Origin: Aliarcobacter lanthieri | Lineage (GTDB): Bacteria > Campylobacterota > Campylobacteria > Campylobacterales > Arcobacteraceae | Direction of reading: 5' to 3' | Length of the DNA: 64,000 bases | NCBI RefSeq assembly: GCF_013201625.1 | Contig: NZ_CP053839.1 | Location: 248,001 to 312,000, forward strand | Shown here: positions 26,939 to 36,169 of the stretch, piece after piece | Layout: each line of letters begins with the position of its first letter | Position numbering within the stretch: the first letter of the stretch is position 1 | Notes under the pieces: model-generated | What the model was told of the DNA's origin: nothing | The model's database searches: none | The model's input: only the letters and a program-made list of their open reading frames with translations | Position numbers and translations under genes: made by a program

Positions 26939-27722
26939 AAATTAAATCAACTTCATAAAAATATGATGAGTTATTTTCAATTAAATGCTTATTATACCAA
27001 TGCTTTAACTCTTTTGACATATTCTCATTTAGATAATTTATAGTCCATTTAATAGTATTGCTATAGTATTTATAAAAATCTTGAGGATATGGAGAATTTC
27101 TTTTAAAAAGTTCAAAATTTATTTCTTTATGCTCAAAAGTTGAATTTTCAATCCCTTCAAAAACCCTATCTAAATCATAATGTTTAAAAGATTGACTATA
27201 ATTTACAGAATTAAAAAGTACATTTTCAATATTTATTCTTAATTCATGACTCATAGGACCAAATCTGATTGCCGCACCATCATATTGTCTTATAACTAAT
27301 TTGCCATTTTGAGATAATTTATCTTTTATACCATCTATAAAACATGAAGGGGATCTCATATATGAAAAAACATTAAATGCCAAGTATAAATCAGCTTCTG
27401 GTAAATCTTGAATATTCATAAAATCACTTTCAATATAAGTGACTTTTTTATTCCATTTAGCAGATCTTTTTTGGGCTTCTTCAAGTGCAAGTTTATCTGA
27501 ATCAATACCAATAAGTTCACAATCAAAATCAATTGTGTTATTTATTAATTCTAACCATAAACCCGTACCACAACCAATATCAACAATTCTATTTGGTTTA
27601 AAATTAGAGAAAAGATTTTTAATAAAATTAGTTCTTTCTGGCAATTTTGCAATATGATGCTCATATAACCAATCCGATGAACTTAGTGGTTGTCCTGATA
27701 AATTATTCCATTTCTTTTGCAA
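26922..27722 (-). CDS. Class I SAM-dependent methyltransferase of unknown substrate
   Basis: This 266-aa protein starts at a TTG (27722) with AGGA just upstream. Motif I is RIVDIGCGTGLWLEL, and the acidic end of beta 2 is ELIGIDSDKLALEEA. ADLYLAFNVFSYM stands at motif IV, and GKLVIRQYDG at post-motif. No DNA-methylase NPPY is present, so a small-molecule, tRNA or protein target is likely. It shares an identical upstream 16-bp element with the convergent membrane-protein gene, suggesting joint regulation or a two-gene cassette. Confidence 0.82.
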   Translation of the reverse strand: MQKKWNNLSGQPLSSSDWLYEHHIAKLPERTNFIKNLFSNFKPNRIVDIGCGTGLWLELINNTIDFDCELIGIDSDKLALEEAQKRSAKWNKKVTYIESDFMNIQDLPEADLYLAFNVFSYMRSPSCFIDGIKDKLSQNGKLVIRQYDGAAIRFGPMSHELRINIENVLFNSVNYSQSFKHYDLDRVFEGIENSTFEHKEINFELFKRNSPYPQDFYKYYSNTIKWTINYLNENMSKELKHWYNKHLIENNSSYFYEVDLISILSR

Positions 27723-27738
27723 TATAATATCCTATTAT
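27723..27738 (-). repeat. 16-bp element, copy 2, upstream of the methyltransferase
   Basis: This is a perfect inverted copy of 26169-26184. It also forms a hairpin with a third partial copy, TAATAGGATATT at 27752-27763 (12-bp arms, 14-nt loop). That hairpin lies just beyond the end of the recombinase gene and may serve as its terminator. Confidence 0.7.
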
Positions 27739-27768
27739 TATATATTTATTTTAATAGGATATTTTCTG

Positions 27769-28707
27769 TTAAGAGAGAAACTGAAAGTTTCTTCTTGGAT
27801 GTTTTGTTGATAAAAGTTTTCTTTGTTGCTTCATATTTACTTGAGTATAAATTTGAGTTGTAGAAATTGATGCATGACCTAGCATTCCTTGAATATATCT
27901 AATGTCAACGCCTTCTTCAAGAAGCATAGTTGCAAAACTGTGTCGAAACATATGTGGAGTTAAATGTTGTTGTATATTTGCTTTTGTTTGATATTTTTTT
28001 ATCATATTTGCAATAGAATATTCTGTAAATTTATTACTTAATCTATTGATAAAAAACCACTCTTTTTTAAGTATCTCATCTTTAAATAGTGATAAGTATT
28101 CTTTTAAGGCTATTTTAACTTCTTGATCACAAATTTGAATAGTTCTTTCTTTCCCACCTTTACCTAAAACTTTTATGTTTCCAGTACTTAAATTAATATC
28201 GTGATATTTGATATTACTTACTTCTGATACTCTAAGTCCTGTTGCAAATAATAGTTCCAATATGGCAATATCTCTTGTCAGTGCTTTATATGAATATTTT
28301 TCTATCTTGTTAAAGTCTGATTTTATTTTATAAACATATTTAAAAAGCTTTCTTATATTTTGAATTTCAATTATTTTTGGTAGTATTTTATGCTCTTTTA
28401 TTGAAATTCTCATTTTTCTAAATGGGCTTATAGTAATAATTTCTTCAAATTCAAGATGGGTAAAAAAAGCTTTTAATGTGGCTAATTTTCTTTTAATTGA
28501 TTTTGGTTTTAGTTCTAAAGTATATAAATGCTGAATATATTCTTTCAATATATCTTTATCAACTTCATTAATACACATAGATTGAATATCTTTAAATGTT
28601 TTAAATTGCTCTATATCCATAGTATAAGCAACAATTGTTTTTGGATTTAGATTTTTCTCAAATTTGCAATGAAATAAAAAATCTTGTAGTAACTTGTCTA
28701 TTTTCAT
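27769..28707 (-). CDS. Tyrosine recombinase (XerC/D-like)
   Basis: This 312-aa site-specific recombinase has an N-terminal SAM-like core-binding domain (LLQDFLFHCKFEKNLNPKTI). The catalytic domain contains LLFATGLRVSEVSNIKY (first Arg), a Lys in KVLGKGGKERTI, HMFRHSFAT (His-x-x-Arg), LGHASISTTQIYTQ (His and nucleophile Tyr). All catalytic residues are present. As transposon cargo it may be a passenger integrase of a nested element, or resolve dimers. AT-rich inverted repeat 28773-28803 upstream could be its site or simply a composition effect. Confidence 0.9.
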   Translation of the reverse strand: MKIDKLLQDFLFHCKFEKNLNPKTIVAYTMDIEQFKTFKDIQSMCINEVDKDILKEYIQHLYTLELKPKSIKRKLATLKAFFTHLEFEEIITISPFRKMRISIKEHKILPKIIEIQNIRKLFKYVYKIKSDFNKIEKYSYKALTRDIAILELLFATGLRVSEVSNIKYHDINLSTGNIKVLGKGGKERTIQICDQEVKIALKEYLSLFKDEILKKEWFFINRLSNKFTEYSIANMIKKYQTKANIQQHLTPHMFRHSFATMLLEEGVDIRYIQGMLGHASISTTQIYTQVNMKQQRKLLSTKHPRRNFQFLS

Positions 28708-29022
28708 ATTTTCTCCTAAAATTGGTTTAGGTATTATCTTATAATGAATATAAGGGAATAGAGTATTCTTTACTAATTAAAATAATATATTTAATTTAAT
28801 TAGAATATTTTAGTAAGAAACTATATAAAGATTTTAATCTAAAAGTTATATTTATTCTTAAATAGATATTAAACAATGTCAAACTTTTTATTTATATAAG
28901 TTCAAAACTTTATCTTTTAATAAGGAACTTTTTCATATTATTAGACTAATAAGCTCTATGTTCACTCTGAATAGGGATTGCCTCTCTCGTTTTATCGATG
29001 ATGATTCCTTGAGTACTGCTTT

Positions 29023-29040
29023 TTCTGATATATATCAGAA
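29023..29040. repeat. Perfect 18-bp palindrome
   Basis: TTCTGATATATATCAGAA is fully self-complementary. It may be a dimeric regulator operator or a small hairpin. There is no adjacent gene to assign it to. Confidence 0.5.
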
Positions 29041-29381
29041 TGTTTTTTACTTTTCTTCTTTTATGTTATATTTTTTAGAAAATAAATTATTAATCTGAAT
29101 ACTACTTGAAAAATTTTAACATTTGACTATTAATAAAATGTGTTAAGAGTCTTTTAATATTTAAAGATATAAATAATACACTATGTGTCGTTAATTATTA
29201 AAGAATAGCGTATCTTAACGAGTTAAAATAATATTTAATTTAAGTTTAAATCTATAATTTTGTTAAAAATTCATCTTTAAGTATCTAAAAATAATCATTG
29301 TTAGATTTAAGCTAATTGCGAACACTATTAAGATTATATTAAGTATTGGGAAGTTTTACAATAATTTTCTAAACTATTTTT

Positions 29382-29549
29382 TTATTCTAATTTTAAAATT
29401 TGATATTCTTTTCCATTTCTTTCTAGAAATTGACTGGAACTACCTCTAAGTATTTCTTAAATTGTTTATCGTCATTACAATTTAATTTCTCCCATAATTT
29501 CTTTAATTGATCTATATTATTTTGCAGTAATTGTATATCTTGATGGCAT
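29382..29549 (-). pseudogene. Frame-shifted small gene remnant
   Basis: Downstream of AGGAATAAAA and an ATG at 29549, protein-like sequence is spread over three frames. One frame reads HQDIQLLQNNIDQLKKLW, and after a further shift another reads ILRGSSSQFLERNGKEYQ and ends at a stop at 29382-29384. Amphipathic helix character and codon use suggest a real but broken gene of about 55 codons. I do not recognise the family. It lies just past the 3' end of the HEPN/Toprim-type gene, which is also on the minus strand. Confidence 0.35.
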
Positions 29550-29582
29550 TTTTATTCCTATAAAATTTTAACTGTGATAAAA

Positions 29583-30863
29583 TTATTTTCTCTCAGCTAT
29601 ACTAACACAATTTTTTATAATACAATTAATCACTGATTGTAACTTATCAACAGAATAAGATCCATTAAGAATTGTTTTTCTTGTTTGTTTAAAAAATTCT
29701 TTTTGATAAGATTCTTTATACTCTAGAACACCATGATATGTTTTTATTTTTTCTTTATAATTAGTCCAAATTATTTTTGGAGAAGGATAGTTTTTGACAT
29801 TTAAATCAAGATAACATTCAATTGCTGCAGCACGACCATTAATATTTGCGGAAAATAATCCTTCTGGACCTTGAGTTTGAAAATTATTAAACTCTTCTAA
29901 GTCAGGTAATACAATAACTTGCATATTTGAAGGTATATTTAAAGAATTAACTTTATTAAATGCTTCAATACCTTCTGCATCATTATCAAATACAAATAAT
30001 ATGTTATTTAGAGTATCAATTTTTATAAGTCCTTCTGCAAATTTTACTAAACTTCCAGTACCCGAAAAAGGGTGTCTTTCTGTTACGTCAATAAAGTAAA
30101 AAAAATCTTCTATTTCTGGTTTTAATATTGAAAAAGCATGTTTTAGAATATGTACATCTGAACTTCCTTCTGTAGCAATTAAAAAACGATGTTCACGTTT
30201 TACATTTGCCTTAAAATCTTCTTCTTTTGCCCATCCTGCTTCTACTAAAGGACCATATTGCCATATAACTTTTTCAGATAAGTTTGAAGAACATTCAGCA
30301 AGTATACGTAGAAGAGAATAAGGATGAAGAAAAGAAATTAGACCCTCAAAGTAATTTAACTCTGAATATGCATCTTTTTCAATAAAATCTTCATATGGTA
30401 AACATTTTATAGTTGGGATATATTCAAATCTTTTTCTAATTTTTTTTATATCATTATAATCATAAGATGTATATGTATTATCTAAATTTTTAATTGGATA
30501 CTTCTTAATAAATAAACAAAATTCATCAAAGCTCATAACATTTAATTTTCGACCTTCTTCTTCAAGAAACTGGTATTCTTCTTTCCAATTTTTTACTAAG
30601 TCATTATATTCTTTTTTTATAGATTTTAAAGTAAACCCTAAAAGTTCTAATCTAGGGACAATAGTTTTTAGTTCTATAGAAAATGCCATTTCTATAGAAG
30701 TTAGATTTTGATTTTGTTCTTTATCGTAGTCGTAATTAATATAATCTGATTTTACAGGTATTCTGTTTTCTTCTTGGAAAATTACACCATGGTCTATGCC
30801 CATTGAATTTTTACTCCAACTAACTGATAATTCACCTATGTTTAAAGATATTTCTGTTCCCAT
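29583..30863 (-). CDS. HEPN/Toprim-type probable defence protein
   Basis: This 426-aa protein has an N-terminal domain (about 1-215) with the MGTEISLNIGELSVSWSKN start typical of the HEPN/Toprim N-terminal family. A Toprim-like nuclease fold follows: the Glu motif LIATEGSSDVHIL (Glu 232) and the acidic LFVFDNDAEG (Asp 293, 295, Glu 297). Proteins of this type occur in bacterial conflict loci and are presumed metal-dependent nucleases. It is divergent from gajA with 85 bp between them, so a shared promoter region is likely. Whether it works with Gabija or independently is unknown. Confidence 0.75.
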   Translation of the reverse strand: MGTEISLNIGELSVSWSKNSMGIDHGVIFQEENRIPVKSDYINYDYDKEQNQNLTSIEMAFSIELKTIVPRLELLGFTLKSIKKEYNDLVKNWKEEYQFLEEEGRKLNVMSFDEFCLFIKKYPIKNLDNTYTSYDYNDIKKIRKRFEYIPTIKCLPYEDFIEKDAYSELNYFEGLISFLHPYSLLRILAECSSNLSEKVIWQYGPLVEAGWAKEEDFKANVKREHRFLIATEGSSDVHILKHAFSILKPEIEDFFYFIDVTERHPFSGTGSLVKFAEGLIKIDTLNNILFVFDNDAEGIEAFNKVNSLNIPSNMQVIVLPDLEEFNNFQTQGPEGLFSANINGRAAAIECYLDLNVKNYPSPKIIWTNYKEKIKTYHGVLEYKESYQKEFFKQTRKTILNGSYSVDKLQSVINCIIKNCVSIAERK

Positions 30864-30948
30864 ACTTATTCTTTTTATGAATTTAAAATAATTGCTCTAC
30901 TTAATTATATTATAATATAATACAACATAATTTATAAGTAGGTCTATT

Positions 30949-33006
30949 ATGTATATATCAAAAGTTAAAATAACTAATTTTAGGAATTTCAAAAGTGAAG
31001 AAATATTATTCAATGATGGAATTAATGTCATTATTGGACAAAATAATGCAGGGAAATCAAACTTAATTAAAGCATTATCTTTAGTATTAGATGGTGAAAG
31101 AATTAAACGACTTGATATAGATGATTTTAATAAATCATTGACTTTTAATGATTTAAAAGATAATCCACCAAAGATAACCATTTCTGTATCAATTAGTAAG
31201 GGGAAAGATGAAACCCCAGATGACCTTCCCACAATTTCAAATTGGTTAACAAAGCTTGATGCTTCATATGAATCGATGTTAACATATGAGTTTTTTTTAC
31301 CTGAAAAAAAACATGAAGAATATATAAGTACAATAACTTCATTACCTGAAGGAGATGATAGAACTGAAAAAACATGGAAAATTGTAAAAAATGATTTTTT
31401 AAGATTCTATACATATAAAATCTGGGGTGGAGATTTGATAAATCAAGCTCAAGCAGATTCTGAATCATTAAAAAAAATAGATTTCCAATTTCTAGATGCA
31501 ATTAGAGATGTAGAAAGGGATATGTTAACAGGAAGAAATACACTATTAAGAGAAGTTTTTGATTTTTTTATGGACTATGAAATAAAAATAGATGAAACAA
31601 AATCACCTGAAACAAAGTTTTCCGAAATAAAAGATAGACAAATGGAATTTTCAGAGAAGGCTGATATCCTAATACAAGAGCTTACTGCTAGAATTGCATC
31701 AGGGAAAGAAGAAATTCTATCTTATGCAAAAAATACTGGAGCTTCTTTTAATAAAGCAAACCCTAACTTTGAGGGTACTTTTTCAGAAACAGAAATGTAT
31801 TCTGTATTAAAATTAATTGTAGAATATGAATCAGGTATTAAGATACCTGCAACACACAATGGATTGGGTTACAATAATCTAATATTTATGTCTTTACTTC
31901 TTGCTAAAATGCAAGTGAATGCAGATGTAAACTATCTAGATAATAATGCAAAAGTTTTTACTACATTAGTAATTGAAGAACCTGAAGCACATCTTCATCC
32001 TGCTATGCAATATAAATTTTTAAAGTTTCTAAATGAGAATAGAAAAGAAAAAAAAGTTCGTCAAGTATTTGTTTCAACACATTCAACACATATTACTTCT
32101 GCTGTTTCTTTAGATGAAATAATTTGTTTACATAATGAAAATGGCATAAGTAAAATTGCTTATCCAAAAAAAGTATTTTCAGACAGAGAGGAAAAAAGTA
32201 AAAAGTACATACAAAGGTTTCTTGATTCAACAAAGTCAGATATGCTTTTTGCACAAAAGGTTTTATTTGTGGAAGGTATTGCAGAACAACTTTTAATGTC
32301 AATTTTTGCAAATTATCTAGATAAATCATTAGAAGATAACCATGTTGCTATAATCAATGTAGGAGGCAGATTTTTTGATCATTTCTTATATTTATTTGAT
32401 TCAACAAAACCTTTTACCATCAACAAAAAAATAGTTTGTTTAACAGATAGAGATCCTGAAAGAAAAGAGAAGCCTAATGGAAAATTTAAAAAGTGTTATC
32501 CCTTTGAATATAATATTGATTTAGCTAATTATGAATATAGAACAAATGTACATGCTGGTAAATATCTTGAAGACGAACATCCTAATATTACTTTTTTTAG
32601 TCAACCTATTGAATATGGAAAAACATTTGAATATGAACTTTTACTTGCAAATCCAACATTAAAAATTTTACTAACGGACTCAATTAGTAATAAAGAAGAA
32701 TTAGAAGATTTAATGGACTTATATAATGAAAGTGGCAAAACATATCAAGATTTACTAAGTAGATTAAGTACAAGTGCTGAGAACCAAAGAATTAAAGATG
32801 GTCTTAATTGTAGTACATTAAATGAAGAAGAAAAGAAAAAGTCCATAATTGCTTCAAGATATCTAAACTCTGTTGGAAAAGGTGAAAATGCACTTGAACT
32901 TTCATATGTTTTGCAAGAGAATTTAAATAAAAAAGGAACAGCTGAGTACAAAGATTTCATTGTACCAAGTTATATTAAAGAAGCGATAGATAAATTATGT
33001 CAGTAA
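30949..33006 (+). CDS. gajA: Gabija protein GajA (OLD-like ATPase/Toprim endonuclease)
   Basis: This 685-aa OLD-family protein has an ABC-type ATPase with Walker A IIGQNNAGKSNLIKAL (30-37), Walker B TLVIEEPEAHLHP (about 337-349) and FVSTHSTHIT. A Toprim domain follows with VLFVEGIAEQLLM (Glu near 441) and VCLTDRDPE (near 495-503). GajA nicks DNA and is kept off by nucleotides until phage depletes them. The adjacent overlapping UvrD-like helicase gene is the diagnostic partner. It is longer than the studied B. cereus GajA (578 aa), but motif order is unchanged. Confidence 0.9.
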   Translation: MYISKVKITNFRNFKSEEILFNDGINVIIGQNNAGKSNLIKALSLVLDGERIKRLDIDDFNKSLTFNDLKDNPPKITISVSISKGKDETPDDLPTISNWLTKLDASYESMLTYEFFLPEKKHEEYISTITSLPEGDDRTEKTWKIVKNDFLRFYTYKIWGGDLINQAQADSESLKKIDFQFLDAIRDVERDMLTGRNTLLREVFDFFMDYEIKIDETKSPETKFSEIKDRQMEFSEKADILIQELTARIASGKEEILSYAKNTGASFNKANPNFEGTFSETEMYSVLKLIVEYESGIKIPATHNGLGYNNLIFMSLLLAKMQVNADVNYLDNNAKVFTTLVIEEPEAHLHPAMQYKFLKFLNENRKEKKVRQVFVSTHSTHITSAVSLDEIICLHNENGISKIAYPKKVFSDREEKSKKYIQRFLDSTKSDMLFAQKVLFVEGIAEQLLMSIFANYLDKSLEDNHVAIINVGGRFFDHFLYLFDSTKPFTINKKIVCLTDRDPERKEKPNGKFKKCYPFEYNIDLANYEYRTNVHAGKYLEDEHPNITFFSQPIEYGKTFEYELLLANPTLKILLTDSISNKEELEDLMDLYNESGKTYQDLLSRLSTSAENQRIKDGLNCSTLNEEEKKKSIIASRYLNSVGKGENALELSYVLQENLNKKGTAEYKDFIVPSYIKEAIDKLCQ

Positions 33007-34694
33007 TAACAATAAATTCTAGTGATATTATTCCTGATATAGAAAGTCATTTTAAAATACTTGCTGGTCCAGGAGCAGGGAAAACATACTGGTTAACAAA
33101 TCATATAAAAAATGTACTTCATAATTCAGAGAAACTATATAAAACGAAAAAAATAGCTTGTATCACTTATACAAATACCGCAACAGAAACTATTCTAAAA
33201 AGGTTAGGAACATCAATAGATAGAGTAGAGGTTCAAACAATTCATAGTTTTTTATATAAAAATATTGTTAAACCTTATTTATCGACAATTGCACAGGAAT
33301 ACAACTTCAATGTAAAAGAAATGAATGGGCATGATGACATTGTGTTATCTAATTACAGCTTTATGAATGAATGGAAAATAAGAACAGGCCAGCGAAGAAT
33401 CAGAGATGATAATGCAGTAATTCAAGCATTTAAAAATCTTAAATGGAAATTTGATAATGGTGAGTTAAAAGTAAAAACAGATTATCCTTTTAGAGCAGAT
33501 GGATATATAATTAAAAACGATTCTTATATAGAATATAAAAAAATGACTTGGGAAAAAGGTTTACTTCATCACGATGATGTTCTTTTTTTTAGTTATGAGA
33601 TTTTGAAAAGTAAGCCTTTTTTAGGAAAACTTTTAGTTTCAAAATTTCCCTATATTTTTATTGATGAATTTCAGGATAGCAACCCTATTCAGGTTAAGAT
33701 ATTCAAAATATTAGGAAATGAAGAATCAACAATAGGTATTATAGGAGATATTTCTCAGTCTATTTATAAGTTTCAAGGTGCTGATCCCAGTCAATTTAGA
33801 CTATTTGATTTAAGAAATATAAAAGAGTATTGTCTTTTAGAGAATCATAGAAGCTGTAATGAAATTATAGATGTATTAAATATGGTTAGATGTGATATTT
33901 CTCAAATTAAAGTAAGAAATATTTCTAATGAGAAACCTACAATATTTATTGGAAATATGGTTAATGCTTTGCAGAAAGCAAAAGAAATATGTTCAGGAGA
34001 GCTAGTTCATACACTTTCAAGAAATAATATTACTTCAAATGCTATGAAAGCTGAAATAAATGGTTCGTGCCTAAATAATAAGCTATTAGAAGAGATTATA
34101 ATAATTGATAAACCTTCTTCGAGCAATAAATATAGAAGTAAACTAATCTCTTCTTGTATTAAAACTGTATCATATGCAAGAGAAAAAAAATTTGGAGATG
34201 CTATTAAAGAACTAGAAAAATTTTTTAGCTTTAAAGATAAAGAAAAAGGTAAGAGAAAATCTTTATGTTATATTTCATTTCTCTTAAAACATTATGAAGT
34301 ATATAAAGATTTAAATCTTATATGTTTTACGCAATTTGTAAGAGATAATTTAGTTAATGATTTATCAAATTTTAGGGAAGGAACAGCTAAAAGTTTCTAT
34401 GAAACACACACTTTTGAAGAATTAAGCCTATGTGTATCTATTCCTGAAGATAAAAGTTTGCATAAGACTATACATAAGTCAAAAGGTGATGAATTTGATA
34501 ATGTATTATTAGTGTTAAGGGAAGAGAATGATTTAGAGTTTCTTCTCAACCCCAATTTAAGTGATGATGAAGAACATAGAATTAATTATGTTGCAATTAG
34601 TAGAGCAAAAAATAATTTATTTATTTCTATTCCTGCAGTAAGTAGTGATAAAAGAAATATTTTAGAACAGTATTTTAATATTGAAGAATTATAA
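32997..34694 (+). CDS. gajB: Gabija protein GajB (UvrD-like helicase)
   Basis: This 565-aa superfamily 1A helicase contains LAGPGAGKTYWLT (Walker A, 24-30), ITYTNTATETIL (motif Ia), FIDEFQDSNP (motif II), IIGDISQSIYKFQG (motif III), HKSKGDEFDNVLLVL (motif V) and YVAISRAKNNLFI (motif VI). In Gabija, GajB associates with the GajA tetramer and is proposed to sense or process DNA ends. Its ATG overlaps the gajA stop by 10 bp, so expression is coupled. All helicase motifs are intact. Confidence 0.9.
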   Translation: MSVITINSSDIIPDIESHFKILAGPGAGKTYWLTNHIKNVLHNSEKLYKTKKIACITYTNTATETILKRLGTSIDRVEVQTIHSFLYKNIVKPYLSTIAQEYNFNVKEMNGHDDIVLSNYSFMNEWKIRTGQRRIRDDNAVIQAFKNLKWKFDNGELKVKTDYPFRADGYIIKNDSYIEYKKMTWEKGLLHHDDVLFFSYEILKSKPFLGKLLVSKFPYIFIDEFQDSNPIQVKIFKILGNEESTIGIIGDISQSIYKFQGADPSQFRLFDLRNIKEYCLLENHRSCNEIIDVLNMVRCDISQIKVRNISNEKPTIFIGNMVNALQKAKEICSGELVHTLSRNNITSNAMKAEINGSCLNNKLLEEIIIIDKPSSSNKYRSKLISSCIKTVSYAREKKFGDAIKELEKFFSFKDKEKGKRKSLCYISFLLKHYEVYKDLNLICFTQFVRDNLVNDLSNFREGTAKSFYETHTFEELSLCVSIPEDKSLHKTIHKSKGDEFDNVLLVLREENDLEFLLNPNLSDDEEHRINYVAISRAKNNLFISIPAVSSDKRNILEQYFNIEEL

Positions 34695-34831
34695 GGGTTC
34701 AGAAGATTTAAAGATAATTAAAATAAGATATTTTTTAGTGTGATATGGGGCATTCCATATAGGTTAATCATACTTTTTTTAAGAAATTAGTAACTAAGAG
34801 ACAATGTAAAGATTTTAATGTAAATGATAGT

Positions 34832-36097
34832 TTATATAAAATACCTAACTGGTTCATTATTAAGTTTCATCATTCTACGCATATTTCTAGTTGTTCGTTT
34901 TCGTTGATTTATTTTTAGATATTTATTATCAAATTGTTTGTTGTAATATGCAACTAAATTAAAAAGTGCTATTTCTATAATTTCTTTTATATTTAGATTT
35001 TCATATTTTTTAGTATTAATTTTTGGAAAAGCCTCGTATTTATTTATTAATTGAAAATTTAAACGATACTTTTTACAAAATAAATTAATATTTATTTTTT
35101 CTATTGACATGTAAATATAATTAAAAATATTTTTTAAAAATTTATCAATATTAAAAATATCTTTATGAAAGTTCTCAAATAACCAAATATGATTTAATTC
35201 ATTTTTATCAAAAAAAATAAGTAAATAATTTTTAAATTTAAAATTAAATGCTAAATAGTAAAAACAATAGTTATAAATAGTTGATTTATCATAATTATTA
35301 AAATTATCAACATATTCATGTAGATATTTAATTGAACTTAAATATGTAATTTTACACCCCAAATTAGTTAAATAAGTATTTAATGATAGATATATAGTAT
35401 TAAAATATGATTTATATAAGAAATAGGTTTCATCTGATTTATAATAAATTCTATTAGGATCTATATTAATATCAATTAAAGCTGAGAATTCCTTTTTGAT
35501 TTTTTGATTTTTTATATAGTCAAAATATATTACATCATCGAATGGTCCTTTTAAGTTTGTATAAGGTGAAAATGATTCAAGAACATAAGTGTCTTTTTTT
35601 AATTTATCAATAATTTTTGTGAAACTTCCATCAATTTCTATATTACCAAATGTAGGGAAGAAACTCCTAATTTTATTTAAGTTTTGACTCTTTGTAGTAG
35701 AAAGTTGAAAAAAATGATAATAGAATATGTTCTCAATACGCTTGTCAAAAAGTATTCTTGCTACAAATAATGCAGAAATACTAGAACATTGTCTCACATT
35801 ATCTATTACCATATTAGATGACTCAAATGAAGAATTATAAAAAAGGTGATTTATATTTCCACTAAGTAGAGCTTTTTCTAGAGTTTTATTTTTTAAATAA
35901 AAGTGTTTAATAATAAATTTGCAAGGTATAATTAATCTACAATTGCTATAAATAAAAACATATGCCCATTCATCTTTATCAAGATCTTTAATTTTATAAA
36001 TTTCATTTTCTAATAAGATATTTTTTATTTGGTATAGTTTTTGTTTATATTTAGAGATTATATTAAAAGTTTTTGTTTCATTATGAATGACTTCCAT
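34832..36097 (-). CDS. Unknown 421-aa protein at the right transposon end
   Basis: The coding sequence starts 85 bp inside the right end and points inward. The protein is rich in Tyr, Asn, Phe and Lys, with no signal peptide and no clear membrane helix. Its very basic C-terminus (NQRKRTTRNMRRMMK) could bind nucleic acid. No motif of TnsE, TniQ or Cas proteins was found, and I do not recognise a family. Its promoter must lie within the right-end repeats, so TnsB could regulate it. Being next to an end, away from other cargo, is compatible with a transposition accessory or target factor, but it may equally be cargo such as a single-gene defence. Confidence 0.7.
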   Translation of the reverse strand: MEVIHNETKTFNIISKYKQKLYQIKNILLENEIYKIKDLDKDEWAYVFIYSNCRLIIPCKFIIKHFYLKNKTLEKALLSGNINHLFYNSSFESSNMVIDNVRQCSSISALFVARILFDKRIENIFYYHFFQLSTTKSQNLNKIRSFFPTFGNIEIDGSFTKIIDKLKKDTYVLESFSPYTNLKGPFDDVIYFDYIKNQKIKKEFSALIDINIDPNRIYYKSDETYFLYKSYFNTIYLSLNTYLTNLGCKITYLSSIKYLHEYVDNFNNYDKSTIYNYCFYYLAFNFKFKNYLLIFFDKNELNHIWLFENFHKDIFNIDKFLKNIFNYIYMSIEKININLFCKKYRLNFQLINKYEAFPKINTKKYENLNIKEIIEIALFNLVAYYNKQFDNKYLKINQRKRTTRNMRRMMKLNNEPVRYFI

Positions 36098-36134
36098 ATG
36101 ATATTTTTCTTTTTTATATTTTGATTACACTAGT

Positions 36135-36169
36135 ATATTTAAATTTATTGTTGTATATTTAAGTTTATT
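36135..36169 (-). repeat. Right-end TnsB-site pair
   Basis: Two 15-bp copies, read inward on the minus strand as AATAAACTTAAATAT (36155-36169) and AATAAATTTAAATAT (36135-36149), lie 20 bp apart. They mirror the three left-end copies. An unequal number of sites at the two ends is typical of Tn7-like elements and sets end polarity. Confidence 0.8.

Larger units (their letters stand above)
28708..29582. other. 875-bp gene-poor stretch in the transposon
   Basis: No ORF of normal size is found. Contents are as follows. A TATAAT-like plus-strand element lies near 28740. An AT-rich inverted repeat with 9-bp arms lies at 28773-28803. A less AT-rich island at about 28950-29040 contains a 46-codon plus-strand ORF (28958-29098, no clear Shine-Dalgarno) and an open minus-strand stretch. 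A perfect 18-bp palindrome lies at 29023-29040. A decayed gene lies at 29382-29549. The mix of open fragments suggests gene remnants next to the recombinase, but an untranslated RNA cannot be excluded. Confidence 0.5.

Noticed and set aside
28773-28803. dif/att site for the tyrosine recombinase
   Set aside because: The inverted repeat is made only of A/T-rich words and does not match a dif consensus I can state with confidence, so it is only mentioned as context.
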